A stretch of DNA of 64,000 nt, taken from NCBI RefSeq assembly GCF_001724135.1, contig NZ_MEDS01000002.1:45612-109611 (forward strand), written 5' to 3'. Below are positions 24,823 through 37,614 of this stretch, piece after piece. The DNA is from Comamonas sp. SCN 65-56. GTDB lineage: Bacteria > Pseudomonadota > Gammaproteobacteria > Burkholderiales > Burkholderiaceae_C. The notes beneath the pieces were generated by a model. That model worked only from the letters and a program-made list of their open reading frames with translations. It made no database searches and had not been told where the DNA came from. The first letter of the stretch is position 1. The number at the start of each line of letters is the position of its first letter. A program made the position numbers and the translations under genes.

Positions 24823-25665
24823 ATGCTCACGCCGCTGGAACAACTGCTGGCCGCGCTGCGGCTGGGGCCGGTGTGCCTGGTCAGCGTCGACAAGGCCCAG
24901 GGCTCGACACCGCGCGAGCAGGGCGCATGGATGGCGATTGCGCTGGCGGCGCCCGAGGTGCTCATAGGCTCCATTGGCGGCGGGCATCTGGAATGGCAGG
25001 CGATGCACGAGGCGCACGAGCGGCTCAAAGCCTGCGAGAGCCGTGCAACTACGGCAGGAGAGCCGGTGCTGCGCAAGGCGCTGGGCCCGAGCCTCGGCCA
25101 GTGCTGCGGCGGCGTGGTGTTTCTGCGCTTTGAATGCCTGGGGCCGCAAGACGTGGAGGCCGTGCGCCAGCGCCTTGCGCCGCAGCTGCACCGCCTGGTG
25201 CTGTTTGGCGGCGGGCATGTGGGCCGCGCGCTGGTGCGGGTGCTTGCACCGCTGCCGTTTGCCATCCAGTGGGTGGACAGCCGCGACGAAATCTTTCCCG
25301 TGGGGCTGCCGAGCAAGGTGCAATGCGAGCATTCCGAGCCGGTGCAGTCAGCGGTGGCCGACATACCGCCAGGTGCGATGGTGCTGATCATGAGCTTCAG
25401 CCATGCCGAGGATCTGGATATCGTCGCCGAATGCCTCAAGCGCCAGCGCAAGCAGGCGGATTTGCCATTCATCGGCCTGATCGGCAGCAAGACCAAGTGG
25501 GCGACGTTTCGCCACCGGCTGGAGGCGCGTGGCTATGGCGAGGAGGATTTCGCGCACATCACCTGTCCCATCGGCGTGCCCGGCATCGTCGGCAAGGACC
25601 CCGAGGTCATCGCCGTGGCAGTGGCGGCGCAATTGCTGGTACGGGTTAGCCCTCTGGTGCAGTGA
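24823..25665 (+). CDS. xdhC: Xanthine dehydrogenase accessory protein XdhC
   Basis: This 280-residue protein has an N-terminal XdhC domain with VSVDKAQGSTPREQGAWM and GSIGGGHLEW, plus the conserved Cys pair GQCCGG. A C-terminal Rossmann-like part has LVLFGGGHVGRALVRVL and MSFSHAEDLDIVAECL, and ends GLIGSKTKWATFRHRL...CPIGVPGIVGKDPEVIAVA. XdhC binds molybdenum cofactor and hands the sulfurated form to xanthine dehydrogenase. The xdhA/xdhB genes themselves are not in the window. The stop codon overlaps the putative operator of puuD. Confidence 0.94.
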   Translation: MLTPLEQLLAALRLGPVCLVSVDKAQGSTPREQGAWMAIALAAPEVLIGSIGGGHLEWQAMHEAHERLKACESRATTAGEPVLRKALGPSLGQCCGGVVFLRFECLGPQDVEAVRQRLAPQLHRLVLFGGGHVGRALVRVLAPLPFAIQWVDSRDEIFPVGLPSKVQCEHSEPVQSAVADIPPGAMVLIMSFSHAEDLDIVAECLKRQRKQADLPFIGLIGSKTKWATFRHRLEARGYGEEDFAHITCPIGVPGIVGKDPEVIAVAVAAQLLVRVSPLVQ

Positions 25666-25680
25666 CCAAATGTGTATACA
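25664..25680 (+). promoter_or_regulatory. Putative GntR operator before puuD
   Basis: GACCAAATGTGTATACA fits the shared 17-bp motif and overlaps the xdhC stop codon. It lies 112 bases before the puuD ATG; the remaining gap up to 25792 shows no gene. Confidence 0.55.
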
Positions 25681-25792
25681 ATTTAAGTCTACAAATTTGG
25701 TCGCAGCGGTGCCGGGAAGCCATCAACCCCGAGCGCGGCCCATTCATATCTGCTCAGAGCGCCCGCAGTGGTGAGCAGCCGGAGACTTCGCC

Positions 25793-27001
25793 ATGGATGC
25801 ATATTTTCTGGACTGGGCCAATCTGCTGATGCGCTGGCTGCATGTGATTACCGCGATCGCATGGATAGGCTCATCGTTCTATTTCGTTTTTCTTGACAAC
25901 AACCTGCTGGCGCCGACCGCCGAGGACCTCAAGGCCAAGGGCGCGGACGGCGCGATCTGGTCGGTGCACGGCGGCGGCTTCTACCACATGCAGAAGTACA
26001 TGGTCTCGCCCAAGGGCGGCATCGACAGCCATCTACACTGGTTCTACTGGGAAAGCTACTGGACCTGGATCTCCGGCTTTCTGCTGTTCTGTGTGCTCTA
26101 CCTGTGGAATGCCGGCATCTTCCTGGTCGACCGGCAGGTCCATGACTGGTCAGGCACCGCGGCCGGCATCGGGGCAGTGGCCTTCATCGCCGCGTTCTGG
26201 TTCATCTACGACGCCGTCTGCCATGTCTTCGGCAAGGGCAAGAACGGCGACCGCGTGGTCGGGCTGCTGGTGATCCTGACCATCACCATCACGTCCTGGA
26301 TTGCGTTCCATTTCTTCTCGGGTCGCGCGGCCTTCCTGCTGGTGGGTGCCTCGATGGCCACGGCGATGAGCGCCAACGTCTTTTTCGTCATCATCCCCGG
26401 CCAGCGCAAGGTGGTGGCGGCGATGACCAGCGGCCAGGCCTACAACCCTGCCGATTACGCCATCTACGGCAAGCGCGGCAAGCAACGCAGCGTGCACAAC
26501 ACCTATTTCACGCTGCCGGTGCTGATCGCGATGCTCAGCAACCACTACACCTTCATCTACTCCAGCGAGCACCGCTGGGTGTTGCTGCTGCTGCTGATGC
26601 TGGCGGGCGCGCTGATCCGGCAATTCTTTGTGCAACGCCATGGCTGGAAGCTCGGCCGCGCCGCCAACCCCTGGCCCTTTGCCGCCATTGGCGTGGTGGT
26701 GCTGCTGGGGCTGATCGCCTGGATCAAGCCGGCGCCGGTGGCACCGGTGGCCGGTGTGCCCGCGACCGTGGACTATGCCCAGCTCAAGCCGGTGCTGGAG
26801 CAGCGCTGCTACATGTGCCACGGCGATGCGGTGCAGCAGAAAGGCCTGCGCTTTGACTCCGAGGAGCAGGTCAAGGCCCATGCGCCCGACATCTACCAGC
26901 AGGTGGTGGTGACCAAGCAGATGCCGCTGTCCAATGCCACGCAGATGACGGATGCCGAGCGGGCGCTGCTGGCGCAGTGGTTCAAGGGGCTGGGCAAGTG
27001 A
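25793..27001 (+). CDS. puuD: Urate hydroxylase PuuD with fused cytochrome c domain
   Basis: This 402-residue membrane protein starts DAYFLDWANLLMRWLHVIT and has about eight hydrophobic segments, including AWIGSSFYFVFLDNNLL and MSANVFFVIIPGQRKV. The soluble C-terminal domain carries a heme-binding CYMCH (Cys339-x2-Cys342-His343) and a distal Met region (KQMPLSNATQMT). PuuD-type enzymes oxidise urate to 5-hydroxyisourate and pass electrons to the respiratory chain instead of making hydrogen peroxide. Product flow is to UraH, encoded just upstream. Confidence 0.95.
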   Translation: MDAYFLDWANLLMRWLHVITAIAWIGSSFYFVFLDNNLLAPTAEDLKAKGADGAIWSVHGGGFYHMQKYMVSPKGGIDSHLHWFYWESYWTWISGFLLFCVLYLWNAGIFLVDRQVHDWSGTAAGIGAVAFIAAFWFIYDAVCHVFGKGKNGDRVVGLLVILTITITSWIAFHFFSGRAAFLLVGASMATAMSANVFFVIIPGQRKVVAAMTSGQAYNPADYAIYGKRGKQRSVHNTYFTLPVLIAMLSNHYTFIYSSEHRWVLLLLLMLAGALIRQFFVQRHGWKLGRAANPWPFAAIGVVVLLGLIAWIKPAPVAPVAGVPATVDYAQLKPVLEQRCYMCHGDAVQQKGLRFDSEEQVKAHAPDIYQQVVVTKQMPLSNATQMTDAERALLAQWFKGLGK

Positions 27002-27054
27002 GTTGAATGCGGATCGGCCAGGCGGTACTGTCCGGGGCTGCCGCTTGAAAATTC

Positions 27055-27109
27055 AAGCAAAAATCGCCTCAAGCGCTTGATCTGCATGCGTCACAAGCTA
27101 TTGTTTCAG
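27055..27109 (-). repeat. Comamonadaceae-type palindromic repeat, copy 3 (degenerate)
   Basis: CAAGCAAAAATCGCCTCAAGCGCTTGATCTGC...AAGCTATTGTTTCAG aligns with the reverse complement of the copy at 15877, with decay in the right half. It lies between puuD and dcd. Confidence 0.55.
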
Positions 27110-27141
27110 GAGGGTACAATCGCTCGACAGGAGCATCGACC

Positions 27142-27708
27142 ATGAGCATCAAGAGCGACCGATGGATACGCCGCATGGCCGAGCAGCACGGCATGATCGA
27201 GCCGTTCGAGCCCGGCCAGGTGCGCGAGGTGGATGGCCGCAAGGTCATCAGCTACGGCACCAGCAGCTACGGCTACGACATCCGCTGCGCGGGTGAATTC
27301 AAGGTGTTCACCAACATCCACAGCACCGTGGTCGATCCGAAAAATTTCGATGAAAAGAGCTTCGTCGATTTTTCCGGTGATTCCTGCATCATCCCGCCCA
27401 ACAGCTTTGCGCTGGCGCGCACCGTCGAGTACTTTCGCATTCCGCGCGACGTGCTCACCGTCTGCCTGGGCAAGAGCACCTACGCGCGCTGCGGCATCAT
27501 CGTCAACGTCACGCCGTTCGAGCCCGAGTGGGAGGGCTATGTGACGCTGGAGTTTTCCAACACCACGCCGCTGCCCGCCAAGATTTACGCTGGCGAGGGA
27601 TGCGCGCAGGTGCTGTTTTTCCAGAGCGATGAGGTCTGCGAAACCAGCTACCGCGACCGCAAGGGCAAATACCAGGGTCAGCACGGCGTGACGCTGCCGC
27701 GCGCCTGA
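27142..27708 (+). CDS. dcd: dCTP deaminase
   Basis: This 188-residue enzyme has [34 protein letters not shown], and [20 protein letters not shown]. The catalytic [20 protein letters not shown] carries the family Arg and Glu. It deaminates dCTP to dUTP for dTMP synthesis. TACAAT (27115-27120) is a possible -10 element and ACAGGAGC a ribosome-binding site. It ends directly against the convergent reductase gene. Confidence 0.97.
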   Translation: MSIKSDRWIRRMAEQHGMIEPFEPGQVREVDGRKVISYGTSSYGYDIRCAGEFKVFTNIHSTVVDPKNFDEKSFVDFSGDSCIIPPNSFALARTVEYFRIPRDVLTVCLGKSTYARCGIIVNVTPFEPEWEGYVTLEFSNTTPLPAKIYAGEGCAQVLFFQSDEVCETSYRDRKGKYQGQHGVTLPRA

Positions 27709-28617
27709 TCAGGCACGCACCAGCGCAAGCCGCGCCGCCGCCAGATCCCATCCGGCCCAGCCGCAGCTTTTGAACAGCACGGGGGCGCTCTTGGCGCAGT
27801 CCCCGGCCCGCAGCACATCCTGCAGGGTTGCCAGCGGTGCAATCGCCACGCCGGCCTGCAGCAGGTCGCCCGCCTCATGGTCCGCATCGCGCGAATCGAC
27901 CACGATGCGGCCCCGGGTGGCGAAGTGGCGGCAGAGCCGCGCCTCCAGTTCCACCATCTGCGCCGTGAAGGCGCCGACCGCGGCGATGAAGGCATCCGGC
28001 CGAGGCCGGGCGCGCAGCACCACGCCGATGGCCGACGTGCAGGTGACGGCGAGCGGACACTCGGCGAGCGCTGTGTCGGCGTCGGGGGCGGCGCTGGCGT
28101 GCAAACCCAGCCTGCGCGCATGCTGCACCAGCGCGTCCACGCTGCTCTGGCTGCGCGATGCAATCCTGAACTCGCGCACGCCCAGGACCTCGGCGAAGGC
28201 CTCCAGATGCGCCCGGCCTTGCACGCCGGCGCCAACGATCAGCAGCGGGCCGCCGGCGTGGGGCGCGAGTGCACGGGCCGCAAGCGCCGAGACGGCCGCC
28301 GTGCGCCGGGCGGTGACGGTCGGGCCATCGAGGATGAGCTGGCGTGCTCCGGTGGCAGCGTCGAAGACCACCACATCGCCCTGTATCGTTGGCCGGCCGG
28401 TGCCTGCATTGCCAGGCGTGAAGCTGATCAGCTTGGTCATCGCTGCCCGTCCGTCGGTGGCGGGCATGACGAAGAGCACCGCGCCATCGGCCGTGGGCAG
28501 GACGGTACGTGCGGGGATGCGAACCTCATCCGCCTGCAGCAACGCGGCGATCGCCTCCACCAGCGCGTGCCAGGGCAGGGCGGCGGCGGTCTGTTCAGCG
28601 TTGAGCGTGGCGGCCAT
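27709..28617 (-). CDS. Ornithine cyclodeaminase-family imine reductase (pyrroline-/piperideine-2-carboxylate reductase-like)
   Basis: This 302-residue protein has the ornithine cyclodeaminase/mu-crystallin fold: TKLISFTPGNAGTGRPTIQG, a GPTVTARRTAAVSALAARAL helix, the Rossmann motif LIVGAGVQGRAHLEAF and VTCTSAIGVVLRARPRP. Family members with this pattern in Burkholderiales reduce delta-1-pyrroline-2-carboxylate to L-proline or the piperideine analogue to pipecolate. True ornithine cyclodeaminase is less likely, because length and N-terminus fit the reductase group better. It lies downstream of Pcp on the same strand. Confidence 0.75.
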   Translation of the reverse strand: MAATLNAEQTAAALPWHALVEAIAALLQADEVRIPARTVLPTADGAVLFVMPATDGRAAMTKLISFTPGNAGTGRPTIQGDVVVFDAATGARQLILDGPTVTARRTAAVSALAARALAPHAGGPLLIVGAGVQGRAHLEAFAEVLGVREFRIASRSQSSVDALVQHARRLGLHASAAPDADTALAECPLAVTCTSAIGVVLRARPRPDAFIAAVGAFTAQMVELEARLCRHFATRGRIVVDSRDADHEAGDLLQAGVAIAPLATLQDVLRAGDCAKSAPVLFKSCGWAGWDLAAARLALVRA

Positions 28618-28760
28618 CGGGTTTGGCTAGTACAGCAACCTGGGAGTAGAGAAACACAATGAAAGCGATGGATTCGCGCCCAGGGCAAGGCGCAAACCGC
28701 AGCTATAGCCGTAGCTATCGCGAGGATTTGCAACGCCGCCATGGGTCCGAAGGCGCGTTT

Positions 28761-29417
28761 TCATGTTTCGATATTTCCGGGTTGCTGTACCAGGGCAGTG
28801 CTGGCCGCAAGCGCGCAGCGTATGCCGGTGCGTATGCCATGCACCATTTGCGCAAGCGGCATATGGGGGCTGCCTTGGTCTGGCAGTTGCGGCAGATGGA
28901 TGAAGCCCCCACGGGTACCATGCAGTGCGGGAACGCTCGCCAGACGATGCATCAGACCGAAGAACAGATGGTTGCAGACGAAGGCGCCGGCGTTTTGCGA
29001 GGTTTGCACCGGCACGCCTGCGGCGCTCATGCTGCGCAGCATGGCATCGATGGGCAGGCTGCTCAGATAGGCGGCGGGCGCGCCCGGAATGACCGGCCTG
29101 TCCTGCGGCTGTGCGCCCTGATTGTCCGGGATGCGCGCATCCTCGCGGTTGAGCGCCACGCGTTCGAGCTGCAGCGCCGCGCACCCGGCGGCGAGCCCCA
29201 GGCCAACGACGAGCAGGGGCTGATGGCGCGCCAGCAAGCTGTCCAGCCGTTCAAGGCAGAGACCGAACACCGTCGGCAGCTCTGCACCAATCACCCTGCA
29301 GCCGGCGATCTGGCGCTGGTGCAAGGTCTGCGCCACGAGCGCACTGGGGTTCATCGCATGCGTGCCAAACGCGTCAAACCCGGTCACAAGTACGGTGTCG
29401 CGCGCGCCGGTCTTCAT
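28761..29417 (-). CDS. pcp: Pyroglutamyl peptidase I (C15 cysteine peptidase)
   Basis: The protein has about 218 residues. It shows VLVTGFDAFGTHAMNPS, LERVALNREDARIPDNQG (catalytic Glu), QNAGAFVCNHLFFGLMH (catalytic Cys) and GGFIHLPQLPDQ (catalytic His), the triad of peptidase family C15. It removes N-terminal pyroglutamate. The ATG at 29417 is used; an ATG at 29450 would add 11 residues, and neither has a clear ribosome-binding site. It reads away from the metallopeptidase gene at 29482. Confidence 0.92.
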   Translation of the reverse strand: MKTGARDTVLVTGFDAFGTHAMNPSALVAQTLHQRQIAGCRVIGAELPTVFGLCLERLDSLLARHQPLLVVGLGLAAGCAALQLERVALNREDARIPDNQGAQPQDRPVIPGAPAAYLSSLPIDAMLRSMSAAGVPVQTSQNAGAFVCNHLFFGLMHRLASVPALHGTRGGFIHLPQLPDQGSPHMPLAQMVHGIRTGIRCALAASTALVQQPGNIET

Positions 29418-29481
29418 CGGCGGGAGCGAGGTCGTGGGCGGCGTTACCATTGCCGCAATTTACTGCACCGGGAATACCAAC

Positions 29482-30354
29482 ATGCGCTGGGAAGGTGAAC
29501 GCCAGTCGGACAACGTCGAAGACCGCCGCAGTGGCGCAGGAGGTGGCGGCTTGGGCATCGGCGGGCGCAGCATAGGCGTGGGCACGATAGTGATCGCGCT
29601 GATCGGCTGGGGGGTGTTCGGCATCAATCCGCTGACCACCATAGGCATGCTCTCGGGGGGTGGTGGCGCGCCGCAGGTGCAGCAAGCGCCCGCCAGTCAC
29701 CCGCCGCAGGACGACAAGCAGGCGGCCTTTGTCTCCACGGTGCTGGCCTCGACCGAGGATGTCTGGAGCGAGATCTTCCGCAAGGGCGGCGCGCAGTACC
29801 CGGCGCCCCGCCTGGTGCTGTTTCGTGGCGCCACGCCCACGGCCTGCGGCACCGGGCAATCGGCGATGGGGCCGTTCTACTGCCCGGGCGACCACAAGGT
29901 CTACCTGGACATGGACTTTTTCGACACCATGAGCCGCCAGCTCGGCGCGCCTGGTGTGTTCGCGCGCGCCTACGTCATCGCGCACGAGGTGGGCCACCAT
30001 GTGCAGTCGGTGTTGGGCACCACCGCCAAGGTGGATGGCATGCGCGGCCGTATCAGCGAGCGCGAGCAGAACGCGCTCTCGGTGCGGCTCGAATTGCAGG
30101 CCGATTGCTACGCCGGCATCTGGGCCAAGTATTCCCAGCAGGCCAAAAATTGGCTGGATCAGGGCGACATCGAATCCGCGGTGAACGCCGCCCAGCAGAT
30201 CGGCGACGACACGCTGCAGCGCAAGAGCACCGGCACCGTGCGCCCCGATGCCTTCACCCACGGCAGCAGCGCGCAGCGCGTGCGCTGGTTCACCCAAGGC
30301 TATCAAAGCGGCAGTCTGCAGTCCTGCGACACCTTCAACGCGCGCTCGCTCTAA
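29482..30354 (+). CDS. YpfJ-type neutral zinc metallopeptidase, membrane-anchored
   Basis: This 290-residue protein begins MRWEGERQSDNVEDRRSG, the standard start of this family. One hydrophobic anchor (GVGTIVIALIGWGVFGINPL) follows, then a Gly/Gln/Pro linker. The catalytic domain has the zinc motif HEVGHH (in YVIAHEVGHHVQSVLG) and LELQADCYAGIWA with the third-ligand region. It is probably an inner-membrane protein with the peptidase outside the cytoplasm. GGGAA precedes the ATG. Substrates are unknown. Confidence 0.9.
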   Translation: MRWEGERQSDNVEDRRSGAGGGGLGIGGRSIGVGTIVIALIGWGVFGINPLTTIGMLSGGGGAPQVQQAPASHPPQDDKQAAFVSTVLASTEDVWSEIFRKGGAQYPAPRLVLFRGATPTACGTGQSAMGPFYCPGDHKVYLDMDFFDTMSRQLGAPGVFARAYVIAHEVGHHVQSVLGTTAKVDGMRGRISEREQNALSVRLELQADCYAGIWAKYSQQAKNWLDQGDIESAVNAAQQIGDDTLQRKSTGTVRPDAFTHGSSAQRVRWFTQGYQSGSLQSCDTFNARSL

Positions 30355-30399
30355 CCGGAATTTGCCCGTTTTTTGTTGCAATGCGACAATTGCGGGTTC

Positions 30400-31830
<1,431 letters not shown>

Positions 31831-31835
31831 TCGGC

Positions 31836-32684
31836 TCAGCCGGGCTGCTGAGCCCGGGGGCAGGGCACCTCGCAATGCTCGCGATCGGCCAGAGTCGCCC
31901 CGAAACGCACCGCGCTCAGACTCCCGCCCCAGACGCAACCGGTATCCAGTGCCAGCAGGTGAGGGCGGTTCATCCAGCCCAGGGTTGACCAGTGGCCAAA
32001 GGCAATCAGGCTGTTTTGCGTCGCCCGTCCGGGCACATCAAACCAGGGCAGCAAACCGGCCGGCGGGGTGGCGGCGGCTTCACTGCTGGAAAAATCCATC
32101 ACGCCCTCGCTGGTGCAAAAGCGCAAGCGGGTGAGTGCATTGACGATCGCGCGCAAGCGCTCGGCCCCCGCCAGTGTGTCGTTCCAGCGGTCCGGCTGGT
32201 TGCCATACATCTGCTGCAGAAATTGTGGCCAGGCGCTGCCGCGCAATGCGCCGTGGACTTCACCGGCCAGGGCAAGCGCCTGCTCTGCCGACCACTGGGG
32301 CAGCACGCCGGCATGCACCATCAGCAGGCGCTCGCCGCCGTGCACCACGGATCGCGCGAGCGGCTGCTGGCGCAACCAGTCGAGCATGGCGTTGCGGTCG
32401 TCCGCCTTCAGCAGGGCATCGAGCGTGTCGCGCCGCGACAGTGGCCGCACACCATGCGCCAGTGCCAGCAAATGCAGGTCGTGGTTGCCCAGCAATGCCA
32501 GGATGCTGCCTTCCGCCGCCATGCAGTGGCGCACTACCGCGGCCGAATCCGGGCCGCGATTGACGAGATCGCCCAAGAGGTAAAGCGTATCGCGGCTGGG
32601 GGAGAACCCGATATGGGCGAGCAAGCGCTCCAGCGCGTCCGCGCAGCCCTGAATATCGCCCGCACAATAAAGCGCCATTGCCAT
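31836..32684 (-). CDS. apaH: Symmetrical bis(5'-nucleosyl)-tetraphosphatase
   Basis: This 282-residue metallophosphatase has ALYCAGDIQGCADALERLL, LLGDLVNRGPDS, LLGNHDLHLLALAHG and MVHAGVLPQW, all phosphoesterase metal-site motifs. The ApaH-type end is IAFGHWSTLGWMNRPHLLAL...TGCVWGG. It splits Ap4A to two ADP. It converges with the helicase gene at a distance of five bases. Confidence 0.95.
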   Translation of the reverse strand: MAMALYCAGDIQGCADALERLLAHIGFSPSRDTLYLLGDLVNRGPDSAAVVRHCMAAEGSILALLGNHDLHLLALAHGVRPLSRRDTLDALLKADDRNAMLDWLRQQPLARSVVHGGERLLMVHAGVLPQWSAEQALALAGEVHGALRGSAWPQFLQQMYGNQPDRWNDTLAGAERLRAIVNALTRLRFCTSEGVMDFSSSEAAATPPAGLLPWFDVPGRATQNSLIAFGHWSTLGWMNRPHLLALDTGCVWGGSLSAVRFGATLADREHCEVPCPRAQQPG

Positions 32685-32792
32685 TCATCCATTGCTTTCG
32701 TGGGCTGCTATTGTGCTACTTGCGGCGGGTGATTGAATTGGAGATACCGGATATTGGATTCACCGGAAATCGGGCTGGTGCGCATCTTCATA

Positions 32793-32822
32793 TTGAAAAT
32801 TCGTAGAAAATTTCTCTATAAT
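32793..32822 (+). promoter_or_regulatory. Sigma-70 promoter of the H-NS-like gene
   Basis: TTGAAA (32793-32798), an 18-base A/T-rich spacer and a consensus TATAAT (32817-32822) lie 47 bases before the ATG at 32870. The A/T-rich tract is conspicuous in this high-G+C sequence and may itself bind H-NS. Confidence 0.7.
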
Positions 32823-32869
32823 CGCACGGTCGAACATCAATAAATGCCATCAACCTCCAAAGGATGAAC

Positions 32870-33163
32870 ATGACGGCCAGTTATCAGGAATTGCTCAAGC
32901 AACGCGAGGCGCTTGACGCGCAGATTCAGCAGGCACGCGACAAGGAAGTAGCGACTGCGATTGCCAAGGCGCGCCAATTGATTGCGGATTTCGGTTTGAC
33001 GCCATCCGATGTATTTCCATCGGGTCGTCGCGCCAAGGCAAGCGCCTTGGCGAGCAAGGTGGCGCCCAAATACCGTGATCCGGCCACTGGACAGACCTGG
33101 ACCGGACGTGGCAAGCCGCCGCGTTGGATTCAGGGCCAGGATCGCGCAAAGTTTGCGATCTGA
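32870..33163 (+). CDS. H-NS-family nucleoid-associated protein
   Basis: This 97-residue protein has an N-terminal coiled coil (YQELLKQREALDAQIQQARD) for oligomerisation. A basic linker (SGRRAKASALASKVAPKYRD) leads to the C-terminal DNA-binding motif TGQTWTGRGKPPRWIQG, the Burkholderiales version of the H-NS minor-groove loop. Such proteins silence A/T-rich and foreign DNA, which may matter for the element at 47956. ATG 32870 is preferred over 32864 because AAAGG is correctly spaced only for the former. Confidence 0.93.
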   Translation: MTASYQELLKQREALDAQIQQARDKEVATAIAKARQLIADFGLTPSDVFPSGRRAKASALASKVAPKYRDPATGQTWTGRGKPPRWIQGQDRAKFAI

Positions 33164-33199
33164 CCGTTGCGGCCCCAGATTTTGGGAGCCCCTCGCAGC

Positions 33200-33236
33200 A
33201 GCAAAAAGCCCGTCTCGTGCGGGCTTTTTGCTGGGT
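33200..33236 (+). terminator. Rho-independent terminator after the H-NS-like gene
   Basis: AGCAAAAAGCCCG (33200-33212) pairs perfectly with CGGGCTTTTTGCT (33220-33232) around a seven-base loop. The A- and T-runs lie within the stem, so it can work on both strands. Confidence 0.8.
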
Positions 33237-33391
33237 GATCGGTGACATTCCCGGCGTGGCCTGTGGTCATGCCGGCGTGGACGGCTGCCCGGTATGGGTG
33301 AGCGTACACTCGCGGCCGGAGCCTTGGGTGTCGTGCGGATTTCCTGCACTGGGCCACTCGATGCATTTGCCAATTCGAAGGAGAATTTCAC

Positions 33392-36181
<2,790 letters not shown>

Positions 36182-36202
36182 GCGCCTGCCGCCCGCCTGC
36201 GC

Positions 36203-37423
36203 ATGCCACGTCGGCAGATTCTGATTGCGGGCGGCGGCATCGGCGGGCTGGCCGCCGCCTTTGCCAGCCGGCAGGCGGGTTGGGAGGTGCGCCTGGCCGA
36301 GCGCGCCAGCGCTTTTGGTGAAGTGGGCGCGGGCGTGCAGCTCGGGCCCAATGCCGTGCGCTGCCTGAATGCCTGGAGCCTGCAGGTGCCGCTGCAGGCG
36401 GTGGCGTGTTTTCCCGAGCGGCTGGAGGTTCGCAGCGCCATCGATGCCAGCGCGCTGGGGCAGATGCGCTTGGGCCGCACGATTGCCGAACGCTACGGCG
36501 CGGCCTATCTCACCATTCACCGGGCCGATTTGCACGCGCTGCTCCTTGCTGCCGTCAGCAACCTGGCCGATGTGCAGTTGCTGCTGGACCACCGGCTGTC
36601 CGACCTGGTGCAGGATGGCGACGCGGTCGCCGCGCGCCTGTTGCGCGGGGATGGCAGCGAACTGGCGCTGGAGGCCGATCTGCTGCTCGGCGCGGACGGC
36701 CTGCACAGCCGCGTGCGCGCGTGCCTGCTGGGCGAGGGCGCGCCACGTCCCGCCGGCCATCTGGCGTACCGCGCCGTGGTGGCGCAGCATGCACTGCCGC
36801 AGCGCCTGCGCAGCCAGGAGGTGACGGTCTGGCTCGGGCCGCAGCTGCATGTCGTGCACTACCCGCTGCGCGGCGGTGAGCTGCTCAATCTGGTGGCGAT
36901 TCGCCACGGGCAGCCGCCGGCCGATCTGCTGCATTGGGACCACGGTGTGAATGCTGGCGAGCTGCAGGATGCGCTGGCGCGAACCTGTGCGCCGCTGCAG
37001 GACATGGTGCATGCGGTGTCGGATGCCGGCGGGCAATGGCGGCTGTGGCCGCTGGTCGAGCGGGCACCGGTAGCGGCCGCTGCCCAGCTGGCACAGGGCC
37101 TGGTAGCGCTGTTGGGTGATGCGGCGCACCCCATGCGTCCCTATCTGGCGCAGGGCGCAGGCATGGCGATCGAGGATGCGGCCGAACTCGGCCACGCCCT
37201 GGGCATGCAGGCGCTGGAGCCCGCGCTGCGGCTGCGCCGTTATGCGCTCAACCGCTGGCAGCGCGTTGCCGCGGTGCAGCGGCGCTCACGGCGCAACGCC
37301 GACATCTTTCACGCCACGGGCGCTTTGCGCCTTGCGCGTGATGCCGCGATGCGGCTGCTGGGCGAGCGTTTGCTGGATATGCACTGGCTCTATGGCGGCG
37401 GGCCGGTACCGGCCGGGCGCTGA
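36203..37423 (+). CDS. FAD-dependent aromatic monooxygenase (salicylate/3-hydroxybenzoate hydroxylase-like)
   Basis: This 406-residue flavoprotein has the N-terminal GXGXXG motif ILIAGGGIGGLAAAF, and LGADGLHSRVRACLLG (the DG motif). The second FAD motif is LLGDAAHPMRPYLAQGAGMA (GD motif). This is the class A single-component hydroxylase group. The substrate cannot be read from sequence; it stands 21 bases after acnA without ring-cleavage genes nearby. A role in ubiquinone or NAD-linked hydroxylation is an alternative. Confidence 0.85.
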   Translation: MPRRQILIAGGGIGGLAAAFASRQAGWEVRLAERASAFGEVGAGVQLGPNAVRCLNAWSLQVPLQAVACFPERLEVRSAIDASALGQMRLGRTIAERYGAAYLTIHRADLHALLLAAVSNLADVQLLLDHRLSDLVQDGDAVAARLLRGDGSELALEADLLLGADGLHSRVRACLLGEGAPRPAGHLAYRAVVAQHALPQRLRSQEVTVWLGPQLHVVHYPLRGGELLNLVAIRHGQPPADLLHWDHGVNAGELQDALARTCAPLQDMVHAVSDAGGQWRLWPLVERAPVAAAAQLAQGLVALLGDAAHPMRPYLAQGAGMAIEDAAELGHALGMQALEPALRLRRYALNRWQRVAAVQRRSRRNADIFHATGALRLARDAAMRLLGERLLDMHWLYGGGPVPAGR

Positions 37424-37546
37424 GGGCGGCACCAGGTCAACCGTGCCGTTATGCGATACGTTCGTAGGGTTCATGCTTTTATTGCATAATTTTGTGCGAC
37501 GCACTCGCTGGCGGCTCGGTTTCTGGCAGCAGGTGTTGAAGCAATA

Positions 37547-37601
37547 GAAAAATCGGCTCTAGTGCTTGTCTGGCAAGCACATGCAGCTATCGTTTTGATT
37601 G
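37547..37601 (-). repeat. Comamonadaceae-type palindromic repeat, copy 4 (variant)
   Basis: AAAAATCGGCTCTAGTGCTTG...CAAGCACATGCAGCTATCGTTTTGATT keeps the architecture of the family, but the palindrome core is GTGCTTG/CAAGCAC instead of GCGCTTG/CAAGCGC, a compensated change on both arms. It is just upstream of ddh. Confidence 0.65.
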
Positions 37602-37614
37602 AAAGGCAGATTCC

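Noticed and set aside
27709..28617. Ornithine cyclodeaminase
   Set aside because: Fold is the same, but segment pattern fits the shorter pyrroline/piperideine-2-carboxylate reductase group better, so the broader call was kept.
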